Source: an uncultured Sulfitobacter sp.
Lineage (GTDB): Bacteria; Pseudomonadota; Alphaproteobacteria; Rhodobacterales; Rhodobacteraceae
Direction of reading: 5' to 3'
Assembly (NCBI RefSeq): GCF_947502895.1
Contig: NZ_CANNBM010000009.1
Span: 1 to 64,000, forward strand
DNA: 64,000 nucleotides
Position numbers and translations under genes: made by a program. Below are positions 51,121 to 60,259 of this stretch, piece by piece (the stretch's first letter is position 1; every line of letters begins with the position of its first letter). The notes below the pieces were generated by a model. That model was not told the origin of the DNA, ran no database searches, and saw only the letters and a program-made list of their open reading frames with translations.

Positions 51121-52404
51121 TTAGTTCACAGAAAATCCGAACAGGCGCGGTAGGGTGAGTGAGAGCGCAGGCCAATAGACCAACGCCAGCAACAGCAGCA
51201 CTTGAACGAAAACGAAAGGCAGCACAGCATAAGCGAGCCGCCAGTAATTGAGATTGGTGAGCGCGGACACGACCACAAGGCATTTGCCCAGCGGCGGCGT
51301 AATCAGGCCCACACACAGATTGAAACACAGCACGATGCCAAGGTGGATCGGGCTGATGCCTTGCTCCATTGCTTGCGGCGCAAACAGCGGGATCAGCAGG
51401 GTCAGGGCCACTGGCGTGTCCATGAACATGCCTGCGATCAGAAAAATACCCACAAGGAAAAACAGGTATTTCGTGCCGGTCAGCCCAAAGGAGTCGACCC
51501 AATTGGCCAGCGCGCTGGACCAGCCCAACTGGCCCGCAAGATAGCCCAGCACCGAGATTGCTGCGAGGATGATAAAGATCGTACCGGTCATCTTGGCTGT
51601 GGCCTCAACCGCGTCGAAGATCATCCGCCAGTTCAGCCCCTTGTAGAACTGGCCGGCCATGAGCGCGAAAAACACCGCGATGGCAGAGCCTTCTGTCGGG
51701 GTGGCAAGCCCGAAGACAAGCGAGCCAAGGATCACTACGGGCAAGCACAAAGCAGGTGCCGCATTGAGCAAGCTGGGCATAAAGCGCGGCAGGTCGTCGG
51801 ATGCACCGCCCGGATGCCCCTTCATGTGCGCGATGACTGCGTTCAGGATCATCAGCGCAGCGGCGAGCATCAGGCCGGGGATGACACCAGCAATAAACAG
51901 AGCCGCAACAGAAGCACCTGTCAGCCCGCCATAGATGATCATGATAATCGACGGAGGAATGATCGGCCCGATCATCGAAGACGCCGCAGTGATGGCCCCC
52001 GCGTAATAGGGATCATAGCCGCGTTCCTTCATCTCTGGCACGAATGTCCGAGAGAGCGCGGCACTATCGGCAATGGCAGAGCCTGAAATACCTGCAAAGA
52101 ATACACTCGTGAGAATGTTCACATGCCCTAACCCACCGCGAAAGCGTCCAACGATAGACATGGCGAAATCGATCAGGCTGCGGGTTACTCCTGCGCGGCT
52201 CATGATCTCGGCAGTGAGAATGAACAAAGGCATCGCCATAAAGGCAAAAACGTCCAATTGAGCAAAAATGCGTTGTGGCAGGATCGACAGAAACTGGGTT
52301 TTGTCGACGGCGATGAACGTCAGGACCGATACCGCGCCCATCAGATAGGCAAAGGCTGTGCCGCTAATAAGCAGAAGCACGAAAATGATAGGGATGAGCC
52401 ACAT
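51121..52404 (-). CDS. dctM: TRAP transporter large membrane subunit (DctM type)
   Basis: A 427-residue polytopic protein of normal DctM length with about twelve helices and the family signatures MAMPLFILTAEIMSRAG, FAGISGSAIADSAALS and SMIGPIIPPSIIMIIYGG. It forms the Na+-dependent translocation channel with the DctQ protein. It begins 1 bp after the amidase stop, so translation is probably coupled, and is followed 24 bp later by dctP. Confidence 0.93.
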   Translation of the reverse strand: MWLIPIIFVLLLISGTAFAYLMGAVSVLTFIAVDKTQFLSILPQRIFAQLDVFAFMAMPLFILTAEIMSRAGVTRSLIDFAMSIVGRFRGGLGHVNILTSVFFAGISGSAIADSAALSRTFVPEMKERGYDPYYAGAITAASSMIGPIIPPSIIMIIYGGLTGASVAALFIAGVIPGLMLAAALMILNAVIAHMKGHPGGASDDLPRFMPSLLNAAPALCLPVVILGSLVFGLATPTEGSAIAVFFALMAGQFYKGLNWRMIFDAVEATAKMTGTIFIILAAISVLGYLAGQLGWSSALANWVDSFGLTGTKYLFFLVGIFLIAGMFMDTPVALTLLIPLFAPQAMEQGISPIHLGIVLCFNLCVGLITPPLGKCLVVVSALTNLNYWRLAYAVLPFVFVQVLLLLALVYWPALSLTLPRLFGFSVN

Positions 52405-52405
52405 A

Positions 52406-53977
52406 TTACACTGCCGTCCGCAGGGCGGGGTTTTCGGATGTAGGCGCTGCGCGCAGATCAGGTGGATGCGTCACAATGGATGTCAGATCCACATCCGAGT
52501 GTGGGAGGGTTTGCATATTTGCCAAAGGCCGCGCTGTCTGTTCGGAGCGTGCAAATAGAGTTTCTACCGCTTTTGCTGCCGCCAGCAGCCTTTCGTCGCC
52601 CCGAACTGGTCCCAACATTTGAAACCCGAAGGGCATCTCGTTGTGGTCGCGCCCACAAGGCAGCGTAATTGAAGGGCCACCCGTTAAAGATCCGCGGTAG
52701 CACAGCGCTAGCCAGCGGTAGTAAATATCCATTTTTTGCCCGCCGATCTCATCTGCATAGGACTGCGTCCATGCAAAGGGCGATACTGGCGATGTTGGCA
52801 GCACGATGACATCAAACTGGGTCATCAGCGCGTTGAATTTGCGCAAGATGCGCGTCTGCTCGGCATGGGCCCAGCCACGGTCGGCCAATGACATGGTATG
52901 TCCAAGGGCAACGTTATCTCTGATATGCGCGCCAAAGCTGTCGGGATCTTGGGCCACGGCCTCGCCAAAGGCTACGCCAAAACTCTCGGCCCGTAGAATG
53001 TCGAAACAGCGATCCATATCGCCCAAATCGAGGTCGGCCACACGGCATTCCTTGACCTGCGGACGCAATACCTCAAGACGCGCTCGAAAAGTCTCACGGA
53101 TACTTTGCTCAACCGGTGCGCCGCCAAAGTCTTCGCTGAAACCAACGCGCAAATCTTTCAACTCAGTGGAGTGAAGCTTTGTAAAACGTCCTGTAACGGA
53201 AGGAGCGGAAAGCGGATCATCAGGATCATAGCCCTGACACACATCCAGCATCAGTGTCAGATCATCCACCGTTCGCGCCATTGGGCCAAGAACCGAGATG
53301 CCCGACCAGCCCAAGGGTCGCGTGGGATGGGCGATCACATCAACAGAAGGGCGGTAGCCAACCACACCGCAAAGCGCTGCGGGCATGCGGAGCGATCCAC
53401 CCGTGTCCGAGCCTGTACACAGGGGCAAAAGGTTGGCTGCAAGTGCTGCGGCGGAACCGCCAGACGAGCCGCCCGCGATGAGATTGGCGTCAAACGGGTT
53501 GCCAGTTGCCCCCCAAACCCGATTGCGACTGTTTCCGCCCGCTCCCATTTCAGGGACATTTGTCTTTGCAAGAATGAGTGCGCCCGCCGCCCGCAGGCGC
53601 GCAACCATCGGCAAGTCGTCATCCGGGATATGACCCCGTGCGCGAATACTGCCGTGGGTGGTCAATAAGCCTTTGGTGTTTTGCAAATCCTTCACACCAA
53701 TCGGCAACCCGTCGAGCGGACCTATCGAGCATCCTGCCTGCCAACGCGTCGTCGCAGCGGCAGCAGCACCGGTGGCCCCCTCGATATCCAGAGCCGTCAA
53801 AGCATTGATTTTGGGATTAGAGCGCGCAATCTCATCGAGGCAGGCCTGCAGATAATCACTGGGCGTCAGGCTCTTTGCCTTGAACGCCGCAAGCACCTCG
53901 CAAGCAGACAAAGCGCGTAGAGCTGCTGTGCTCAACGGCTTGCCCCAACACTCATGAAAAATACAACAGACACCCAA
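52406..53977 (-). CDS. Amidase signature family hydrolase
   Basis: About 523 residues (509 if the inner TTG at 53935 is used). The Ser-cisSer-Lys triad is complete: Lys in IGVKDLQNTKG, cis-Ser in AGGSSGGSAAAL and nucleophile Ser in GSDTGGSLRMP. Both possible starts are TTG codons, so the N-terminus is uncertain. Family members hydrolyse amides or carbamates and include GatA, which is longer-established in a GatCAB operon; no gatB or gatC is here. As first gene of a TRAP operon it probably acts on an imported amide, or releases one from a related compound. The 1-bp gap to dctM supports coupling. Confidence 0.87.
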   Translation of the reverse strand: MGVCCIFHECWGKPLSTAALRALSACEVLAAFKAKSLTPSDYLQACLDEIARSNPKINALTALDIEGATGAAAAATTRWQAGCSIGPLDGLPIGVKDLQNTKGLLTTHGSIRARGHIPDDDLPMVARLRAAGALILAKTNVPEMGAGGNSRNRVWGATGNPFDANLIAGGSSGGSAAALAANLLPLCTGSDTGGSLRMPAALCGVVGYRPSVDVIAHPTRPLGWSGISVLGPMARTVDDLTLMLDVCQGYDPDDPLSAPSVTGRFTKLHSTELKDLRVGFSEDFGGAPVEQSIRETFRARLEVLRPQVKECRVADLDLGDMDRCFDILRAESFGVAFGEAVAQDPDSFGAHIRDNVALGHTMSLADRGWAHAEQTRILRKFNALMTQFDVIVLPTSPVSPFAWTQSYADEIGGQKMDIYYRWLALCYRGSLTGGPSITLPCGRDHNEMPFGFQMLGPVRGDERLLAAAKAVETLFARSEQTARPLANMQTLPHSDVDLTSIVTHPPDLRAAPTSENPALRTAV

Positions 53978-54052
53978 GCCCTCCCAAACCGTGTGTTTGG
54001 TTAAGGTAATGGATGGTTAGGGTCATAAATAGTGAAATATGCGCTAGATACA

Positions 54053-55009
54053 TTAACCAAATGGAATGGTTGGCGGGTCGTCGGTCGTTTGCTGGAGGCA
54101 TTTAAGGAATAAAGACAAGGTAGCGTTCTGCGCATATTGGTCTTTGCGCCAAAAGCAGCGTGCTTCGGACAAAAGGTCACGCGTATCGAGTGGTAGCGTA
54201 ACAAGTTCGCCCCGCGCGGCTTGCGCCTGCGCAAGCCTTTGAGGCAGCAAACCAAGTGCTGGCATCACACGCAAAAGCTCAAGGTTCAGCGCCAGTGACA
54301 GAGATGCAATTGTATTGCTCGGAGGTGATAGTCCGTTCGCCGCAAACAACGCATCTACTGCCTGCCGCGCAACAGAGTTCGGCTGTGGCAATATCCACGG
54401 GTAGCTCGCGACATCTGCCCATTTCACATCTTCAGTTTGCCCCATCGGATGATCGCGGCCCGCCACAACAACCACAGGTTCTGAAAACAATGCCATTTGG
54501 TCGATGCCCTCCAGTTCCTGAGGCTGCCAAATCCTTGCAATCAACAGGTCCAGCTTGCCGGTCTCCAACTGCGGCAGCAGCTCTACAAAATGGCCCTCGG
54601 AAACCGAAACATTTGCTTGCGGGGTGCTCCGCTTGAACAACGCGATCGTGCGCGGCAAGAGCACGGGTGCTACCGAACTGACGACGCCGACAGAAACAGA
54701 ACCCGAAACCCCGCTCGTCATTGCCTCGATGTCGAATGCTGCGCGATCAAGTTGACCAAGAGCCTGTCGCGCATGATCGGCAAGGCGGATGCCGATCGGT
54801 GTCAGATACAACCTGTTACGATCGCGCGTGACGACAGGCACGCCAACGATCTTTTCCAACTCGGCAATCTGCTTTGAAACAGCGGGCTGCGTCACCCCAA
54901 GCGCCTCAGACACCCGTGCGATCAATTTAAGATCAGACAGCGCCACAAGAGCGCGCAAGTGCCGAAGCGTAATGCCCTGTTGAAATCCCTTATCCAAAAC
55001 GCGTCGCAC
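54053..55009 (-). CDS. LysR-family transcriptional regulator
   Basis: A 318-residue LysR protein: N-terminal HTH (~15-75, including LIARVSEALGVTQPAVSKQI) and a C-terminal periplasmic-binding-protein-like effector domain (~100-300). The start is GTG. It is encoded on the same strand just upstream of the amidase/TRAP operon (about 75-120 bp gap), so it probably regulates that operon, with the promoter in 53978-54052. The effector would be the transported compound or its product; nothing in the sequence names it. Confidence 0.92.
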   Translation of the reverse strand: MRRVLDKGFQQGITLRHLRALVALSDLKLIARVSEALGVTQPAVSKQIAELEKIVGVPVVTRDRNRLYLTPIGIRLADHARQALGQLDRAAFDIEAMTSGVSGSVSVGVVSSVAPVLLPRTIALFKRSTPQANVSVSEGHFVELLPQLETGKLDLLIARIWQPQELEGIDQMALFSEPVVVVAGRDHPMGQTEDVKWADVASYPWILPQPNSVARQAVDALFAANGLSPPSNTIASLSLALNLELLRVMPALGLLPQRLAQAQAARGELVTLPLDTRDLLSEARCFWRKDQYAQNATLSLFLKCLQQTTDDPPTIPFG

Positions 55010-55332
55010 CCGTTTGCAAATTCAACCGTATTGCCCGCGCAAGCATACCATTTGACGCGCTGCCTTGAGAATCGGCGCAAAGCGCTTGATTGGCAAGGCT
55101 CGAATTCAATGGAACCGTCTCAGACAGAGCTTTCAGCATCGGTCGGTTCGGGCATACGACCTCCCCTCGGAAGCAGCGCGGCAGCGGGTCACACCATTCA
55201 AACCATAGCCTCTGAAGGTAGATGTTTATTAAATACCAACCAGATATCACATCTTTAGCTGATTTTGGAAATAGGCATCGGACCGTCTTTTGACGACAAT
55301 GGAGTTTAGTTTCGCCAAGCAAAGAACTGATG
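55010..55332. other. 323-bp region without a supported gene
   Basis: Lies between the start of the LysR gene and the 3' end of the sugar-kinase gene. It becomes AT-richer from about 55220 (TGTTTATTAAATACCAACC), where a LysR promoter could lie. I see no small gene, RNA structure or long repeat. Confidence 0.4.
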
Positions 55333-55938
55333 TTATCCAGATAGAACCATATCCGCAGGGAGCAATTTACTATTCACCAACCGCGCGTTGGGCAGATCGT
55401 TTTCTTCGGCTTTCTTGACCGCTGCATCGCTGTCATATCCCAGATCCAGCCACCTCTTGAGGAGCCGGTTTCGGAGTTCGGCCAAAGGGACATCAAGAAC
55501 GATGCCAAAATCCCAAAGCTTGGCCAAACCATCCCATGGCGGTGCATCAAAAAGCAGATAATTGCCTTCTACCAATACTGTTGTATCGCTAGCGCGCAAG
55601 CATCCACCGTTTGGCACAACGCAATCGCGGGCCCGATCAAATGTAGGGAATGGAACCTCGCCTGCGTGCCGCATCCGCTCTGACAGGGAAACAAGACCGG
55701 CAACGTCGAAAGTCTCGGGCGCTCCCTTGCGCGACAGCAACCCTCGCGCTTGCAGATGGTCGTTGCTGTGGTGAAATCCATCCATCGGCACAACACAAGC
55801 GTGGGGAATTCTGGCGCTCAGCTTCTTGGCGAGATAGGATTTGCCACTTGCAGGAGGACCCGCAACAGCGATGATCCGCCGCCCCCGTCGCAGCGGAACA
55901 TCAGTGATCCTCTGCGCGATATCGGCAAACTCGATCAA
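55333..55938 (-). CDS. frcK: P-loop sugar/nucleoside kinase, FrcK-like
   Basis: A 201-residue kinase of the uridine kinase/pantothenate kinase fold. Walker A is AVAGPPASGKSYLAKKL, followed by VVPMDGFHHSNDHL (the catalytic Asp of this fold) and TFDVAGLVSLSERM; VEGNYLLFD is the Walker B-like strand. The gene is the fourth of an frcB-frcC-frcA-frcK order and overlaps the ATPase gene by 4 bp (ATGA). In Sinorhizobium the FrcK protein is a kinase of this type in the fructose transport operon. Phosphorylation of imported fructose or a related sugar is likely but not proven. Confidence 0.82.
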   Translation of the reverse strand: MIEFADIAQRITDVPLRRGRRIIAVAGPPASGKSYLAKKLSARIPHACVVPMDGFHHSNDHLQARGLLSRKGAPETFDVAGLVSLSERMRHAGEVPFPTFDRARDCVVPNGGCLRASDTTVLVEGNYLLFDAPPWDGLAKLWDFGIVLDVPLAELRNRLLKRWLDLGYDSDAAVKKAEENDLPNARLVNSKLLPADMVLSG

Positions 55939-56711
55939 GCGCTTGCCGTCTCTGATGGAGCCTCTTTCGCCCCCGTCATGAATGCGACAGCATCCGACAT
56001 GGTGTAGTCTTTGGGATTAATGACACACAACCGCTTACCCAAGCGGTGGACGTGGATGCGGTCGGCGACCTCGAATACATGGGGCATGTTATGGCTGATG
56101 AGAATGATTGGAATACCGCGAGATTTCACGTCCTGAATGAGTTCCAGCACTTTGCGCGATTCCTTGACCCCAAGAGCCGCCGTTGGCTCATCGAGGATGA
56201 TCACTTTTGACCCGAACGCCGCAGCGCGCGCTACGGCGACACCTTGGCGTTGGCCACCTGATAATGTTTCGACGGCTTGATTTATATTCTGGATCGTCAT
56301 CAATCCCAACTCTGTCAGTTTTTCACGGGCCAGACGCTCCATCTCTGGCCGGTCAAGCTGGCGGAAAAGCGAGCCGCGGATGCCCGGACGGCGGATTTCA
56401 CGGCCCATGAACATGTTATCCGCAATCGATAGTGCGGGTGACATGGCGAGCGTCTGATAGACGGTTTCGATACCGGCATCGCGGGCCTGAATGGGAGATT
56501 TGAAATTGATCTCTTTGCCTTCGAGGTAAACCTGTCCCTCGTCGGGGATCACCGCACCCGACACTGCTTTGATAAGCGAAGACTTCCCCGCACCGTTATC
56601 ACCGATCACGGCAAGAATTTCACCTGGCATCAGGTCAAAGTCACAGTGATCCAGTGCCGTCACTTTGCCATATCGCTTAACAAGGCCGCGGCCTTTGAGA
56701 ATAGGTTCCAT
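55935..56711 (-). CDS. frcA: ABC sugar transporter ATP-binding subunit, FrcA-like
   Basis: A 258-residue single-domain ABC ATPase: Walker A GDNGAGKSS, Q-loop at ETVYQTLAM, signature LSGGQRQ, Walker B VIILDEPTAALG and H-loop ISHNM. The short single domain is like FrcA and unlike the two-domain RbsA/XylG type. The start is the ATG 56709-56711 that shares a base with the permease stop (TAATG); about 95 residues read upstream in the same frame are antisense-like artefacts. Energises import through FrcC. Confidence 0.9.
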   Translation of the reverse strand: MEPILKGRGLVKRYGKVTALDHCDFDLMPGEILAVIGDNGAGKSSLIKAVSGAVIPDEGQVYLEGKEINFKSPIQARDAGIETVYQTLAMSPALSIADNMFMGREIRRPGIRGSLFRQLDRPEMERLAREKLTELGLMTIQNINQAVETLSGGQRQGVAVARAAAFGSKVIILDEPTAALGVKESRKVLELIQDVKSRGIPIILISHNMPHVFEVADRIHVHRLGKRLCVINPKDYTMSDAVAFMTGAKEAPSETASA

Positions 56712-57751
56712 TATGCTGCTACCTTTCTGATCCACTGGTCCACTGCGACTGCTGCGATGATGAGCACGCCGATGAGCAGGTAAGTCCATTGTGCGTCCGC
56801 CCCCATGAGGCGCAGCCCAAGTGTGAACACCCCTACGATAAGCGCGCCGAAGAATGTACCGAGGATCGAGCCGCGCCCGCCAAAGAGCGAGATGCCTCCG
56901 ATGACCACAGCCGTGATGCTTTCGATGTTCAGAAGTTGTCCTGATGTGGGAGATACAGAGCCGATCCGCCCGATCAATGCCCAGCCTGCAAAGGCGCAAA
57001 TCAGTCCCGCAACGGCATAGACGGAGATGATCGTTCCTTTGACATTGACGCCAGACAATTCCGCCGCGTCGGCATCATCACCCACGGCATAGACATGGCG
57101 ACCCCACGCCGTATGGCGCAAGACGTAAGCCAGAACCGCTACAAGGACGACGAGAAAGACGACACCCACCGTAAAGACTGCGCCGCCAATATTAAACTTG
57201 GCACCCAGCAGTTGCAGCAGCGGCGCGTTGTTTGCGATGTCCTGACTGCGAATGGTTTCATTCTTTGAGTAGAGAAAATTGGCGGCCAGCACGATCTGCC
57301 ACATGCCAAGCGTCACGATAAACGGCGGTAATTTCATCACCGCCACAAGCCAGCCGTTGACGTATCCGATGGCTGTGCCCGCCAGCAGACCGCACGCTAC
57401 CGCCACCTCGACGGGCAAACCGTAGCGGAATGTGAACTGACCCATCACGACCGAAGAGATCACTGCGATTGCGCCCACACTCAGATCGATGCCTGCGGTC
57501 AGAATGATCAATGACTGTGCAGCGGCAACGATGCCCACAATCTGCACCTGTTGAAGGATAAGGGTCAATGCGAAGGGAGAGAAGAATTTCGAGCCCAACA
57601 GAAGGCCAAAGACGACGATAGAGGCCACAAGCACAATCAAGGGCACAAGAGCGGGGTTGGTATGCAAAACGTGCTGAACCGTACCCATAAACCCGCGACG
57701 CGGATCCTCGAATTTAGCGACCCCGTCCTTGGTGGTATCTGTGTTGGACAT
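56711..57751 (-). CDS. frcC: ABC sugar transporter permease, FrcC-like
   Basis: A 346-residue inner-membrane permease of the RbsC/FrcC family with 8-10 helices and the characteristic ILTAGIDLSVGAIAVISSVV and VIGGISLFGGRGSILGTFFGA segments. The start is the ATG 57749-57751 with a GGGAGGAT ribosome site; 21 residues in front of it fall in the intergenic hairpin region. Overlaps frcA by one base. Its expression relative to frcB may be lowered by the hairpin at 57772-57799. Confidence 0.9.
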   Translation of the reverse strand: MSNTDTTKDGVAKFEDPRRGFMGTVQHVLHTNPALVPLIVLVASIVVFGLLLGSKFFSPFALTLILQQVQIVGIVAAAQSLIILTAGIDLSVGAIAVISSVVMGQFTFRYGLPVEVAVACGLLAGTAIGYVNGWLVAVMKLPPFIVTLGMWQIVLAANFLYSKNETIRSQDIANNAPLLQLLGAKFNIGGAVFTVGVVFLVVLVAVLAYVLRHTAWGRHVYAVGDDADAAELSGVNVKGTIISVYAVAGLICAFAGWALIGRIGSVSPTSGQLLNIESITAVVIGGISLFGGRGSILGTFFGALIVGVFTLGLRLMGADAQWTYLLIGVLIIAAVAVDQWIRKVAA

Positions 57752-57771
57752 CTTATCCTCCCTTACCGTTG

Positions 57772-57799
57772 AAAAGGGGCGAACACCGCCGCCCCTTTT
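57772..57799. terminator. Strong intergenic hairpin between frcB and frcC (attenuator or mRNA-stabilising)
   Basis: AAAAGGGGCG (57772-57781) pairs perfectly with CGCCCCTTTT (57790-57799) over ten bases with an 8-base loop. It lies just after the solute-binding protein gene and before the permease gene. Hairpins here typically reduce read-through and protect the upstream message, giving excess binding protein. Because the stem ends in A/T runs it can act like a partial terminator in either direction. Confidence 0.72.
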
Positions 57800-57831
57800 G
57801 TAATCAAAACCCATTCAGGGCCGATGGGCGA

Positions 57832-58851
57832 TTAGCCCCAGCAGAGCTTGGTACCCTCTACGGTGTCGATGCTTTCGACACCGTCAACAGGCGTGTCCGT
57901 AACCAGTGCAACACCTGTATCAAAGAAGTCCTTGCCTGGTGTCAAAGCGGGCTTGGTGCCGTCTTTGGCCCATGCGGCGATCGCTTCGATGCCCTTGGAG
58001 GCCATCAAGAGCGGATACTGCTGGGACGTGGCACCGATGATGCCATCCTTGATGTTCGCAATGCCGGGGCAACCGCCATCGACAGAGACGATCAGCACGT
58101 CATTCTCGCGCCCGATGGATTTCAGCGCCTCATAGGCACCCGCCGCTGCTGGCTCGTTGATGGTGTAGACCACGTTGATCATCGGATCTTTGGCCAGAAG
58201 GTTCTCCATCGCCTTGCGGCCACCCTCTTCGTTACCTGCGGTCACGTCGTTGCCAACAATACGCGGATCGGTCTCGTCCCCGTTTACGTTCGGGTCGGCC
58301 AGATCAATGCCAAAGCCCTGCAGGAAACCCTGATCGCGCAGCACGCCAACAGTCGGCTGTGAAACGGCAAGGTCAAGCAATGCGATCTTGGCGTTTGCGG
58401 CTTCGTCACCGAGTTTGGCCGCAGCCCATTTGCCGATCAGCTCACCCGCGAGGAAGTTGTCTGTGGCGAATGTCGCATCAGCAGCATCAATCGGCGACAG
58501 GGGCGTGTCGAGCGCGATAACAACCAGACCCGCATCGCGTGCCTGCTGGACCGAAGATACAATGGATGATGTGTCGGACGGCGTCAGCAAAATGCCTTTT
58601 GCGCCGTCAGCGATGCATGTCTCAATGGCTGCGACCTGCGTTTCGTGGTCGCCGTCCACTTTGCCCGCGAAGGATTTCAGCGTCATGCCAAGCTCGGCCG
58701 CTTTGGCCTCTGCGCCCTCTTTCATCTTTACGAAGAAGGGGTTGGTGTCAGTCTTTGTGATCAAGCATGCCGTGATGCCGTGGCCATCTGCAAAAGCAGC
58801 GCCAGACAAAGTGGTAAATGCGACAGCCGTTGTTGCGAGTAGTTTTTTCAT
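57832..58851 (-). CDS. frcB: ABC sugar transporter periplasmic binding protein, FrcB-like
   Basis: A 339-residue periplasmic protein: signal peptide ~1-21 (SGAAFADG) and a type I periplasmic-binding fold of the ribose/fructose/galactose group (TDTNPFFVKMKEG, GKVDGDH, ILLTPSDTSS, VIALDTPLSP). The sequence type fits FrcB, which binds fructose, mannose and ribose. First gene of the minus-strand frcBCAK-like operon, divergent from the ROK regulator. The GTCTGGGAGGAC leader is shared with the TRAP dctP at 9820-10842. Confidence 0.88.
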   Translation of the reverse strand: MKKLLATTAVAFTTLSGAAFADGHGITACLITKTDTNPFFVKMKEGAEAKAAELGMTLKSFAGKVDGDHETQVAAIETCIADGAKGILLTPSDTSSIVSSVQQARDAGLVVIALDTPLSPIDAADATFATDNFLAGELIGKWAAAKLGDEAANAKIALLDLAVSQPTVGVLRDQGFLQGFGIDLADPNVNGDETDPRIVGNDVTAGNEEGGRKAMENLLAKDPMINVVYTINEPAAAGAYEALKSIGRENDVLIVSVDGGCPGIANIKDGIIGATSQQYPLLMASKGIEAIAAWAKDGTKPALTPGKDFFDTGVALVTDTPVDGVESIDTVEGTKLCWG

Positions 58852-58999
58852 GAAGTCCTCCCAGACGTTTTCCGATTGATCGGAGACAGTTCCCGCATCT
58901 TGCGGAATTGGCTTGAGGTAATGCGATTCTCAACCTCACGTCAATAAATAAATAAACTTGATTTATTAATTCAATCTGCCACCTTCATTCCAGCACGAT
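58852..58999. promoter_or_regulatory. Divergent promoter region of frc operon and ROK regulator, with inverted repeats
   Basis: 148 bp. AATAAA (58951-58956) and TTTATT (58962-58967) form an AT-rich inverted repeat with a 5-base spacer inside a run of AATA repeats. A second repeat TGAGGT/ACCTCA lies to its left, around 58914-58938. These are plausible operators for the ROK protein; binding is inferred. Confidence 0.5.
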
Positions 59000-60211
59000 A
59001 TGCATGTAAGGCCTAAAGGTATGGATGGGTCAAAGATCAGAAGTTTAAGTGGCGGCGTGAACCAGAGAGGGTTGCGCGACCACAACGAGAGGCTGTTGCT
59101 GTCTATGCTTCAGCGCAATGGCCCCATGCCGGGCAGTGATCTTGCGCGTGTCGCAGGTCTTTCGCCACAAACCGTTTCTGTCATTCTGAGAAAGCTGGAA
59201 AAGGACGGACTGCTCGCTCGTGGAACGCCGGTAAAAGGCAAGGTGGGCAAACCATCGGTGCCCATGGCGCTGGCTGCGGATGGTGCCTTCTCGCTCGGCG
59301 TAAACATCGGCCGCCGCAGCGCCAAGATCGTCTTGATGGATTTTCACGGCACCGTACGCGATGAACGCAGCACACATTTTCAATACCCCCTTCCTGCCGA
59401 TGTGTTTGAATTTCTCAGGCTGGCCAGCGAGGAGCTGATCCAAAGCCTCTCAGCCCCTTTGCAAGAGCGCATTTGCGGTATCGGTATCGCCGCTCCGTTC
59501 GAGCTTTGGAATTGGCATGAAATGGTGGGGGCCAGCGCAGAAGAGTTCTCTGCTTGGAAAGATATCGACTTCCACGCCGAGATTGCACATTTCTCCGACC
59601 TGCCCGTGCATATCGTCAATGATGCGACCGCCGCCTGTCGCGCAGAGCATATCTACGGCCGCGGCAAGGAGTTTCGTGACTATGCCTACTTCTTTGTTGC
59701 GGCGTTTGTCGGCGGTGGCATCGTGCTGAATAACTCAGTTTTCGAGGGGCATCAGGGCAATGCAGGTGCGCTGGGATCGCTGCGCAGTGTTGGCCCCAAT
59801 GGCGAGAGCCGCCAGTTGATTGATATCGCTTCTATCCATCTGTTGGAGGCGCGCCTCGCCGAAGTCGGCCTTGACCCAAGTGGTCTCTGGAACAGCGACG
59901 ATTGGGCCCCTTATGAACGTTATGTGGAGCCTTGGATCAGGCAAACAGCGCAAGAGCTGGCAAAAGCGGCGCTCTCTACATGCGCGGTCATCGATTTTGA
60001 AGCTGTCATGATCGATGGGGGCCTACCACCAGACGTTAAACAGACATTGGTAGAACGGACCCGCAGATATATCGCTAACCAAGATACCCGCGGTCTAATT
60101 CCCCCTCAAATCGAGGCGGGCACGATGGGCCGAAAAGCCCGCGAAATTGGTGCCGCTTGCGGTCCGATCTGGTCCCATTTCCTACTCAAATCAAACGCGG
60201 GTCTGTCTTAG
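59000..60211 (+). CDS. frcR: ROK-family transcriptional repressor (FrcR/XylR-like)
   Basis: About 403 residues: N-terminal winged helix (~20-85, GSDLARVAGLSPQTVSVILRKL) and a C-terminal ROK domain (~90-390) with LGVNIGRRSAKIVLMD. The zinc-binding Cys cluster CxCGxxGCxE usual in ROK proteins is missing from the expected region (GSLRSVGPNGESRQLID), so it is a regulator without sugar-kinase activity. ATG 59021 is an alternative start seven residues in. Divergent from frcB, and followed 48 bp later by a D-lyxose-isomerase-like gene, so it most likely represses both in response to a sugar. Confidence 0.87.
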   Translation: MHVRPKGMDGSKIRSLSGGVNQRGLRDHNERLLLSMLQRNGPMPGSDLARVAGLSPQTVSVILRKLEKDGLLARGTPVKGKVGKPSVPMALAADGAFSLGVNIGRRSAKIVLMDFHGTVRDERSTHFQYPLPADVFEFLRLASEELIQSLSAPLQERICGIGIAAPFELWNWHEMVGASAEEFSAWKDIDFHAEIAHFSDLPVHIVNDATAACRAEHIYGRGKEFRDYAYFFVAAFVGGGIVLNNSVFEGHQGNAGALGSLRSVGPNGESRQLIDIASIHLLEARLAEVGLDPSGLWNSDDWAPYERYVEPWIRQTAQELAKAALSTCAVIDFEAVMIDGGLPPDVKQTLVERTRRYIANQDTRGLIPPQIEAGTMGRKAREIGAACGPIWSHFLLKSNAGLS

Positions 60212-60259
60212 ATTGTCCGCACCGTAGAAACCATATCCAGACACCATTAAGGAAAAGAA

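Noticed and set aside
51202..52086. A 294-codon plus-strand frame antisense to the TRAP large subunit
   Set aside because: Product is rich in His, Arg, Glu and Gln with no motif, typical of the complement of a membrane-protein gene.
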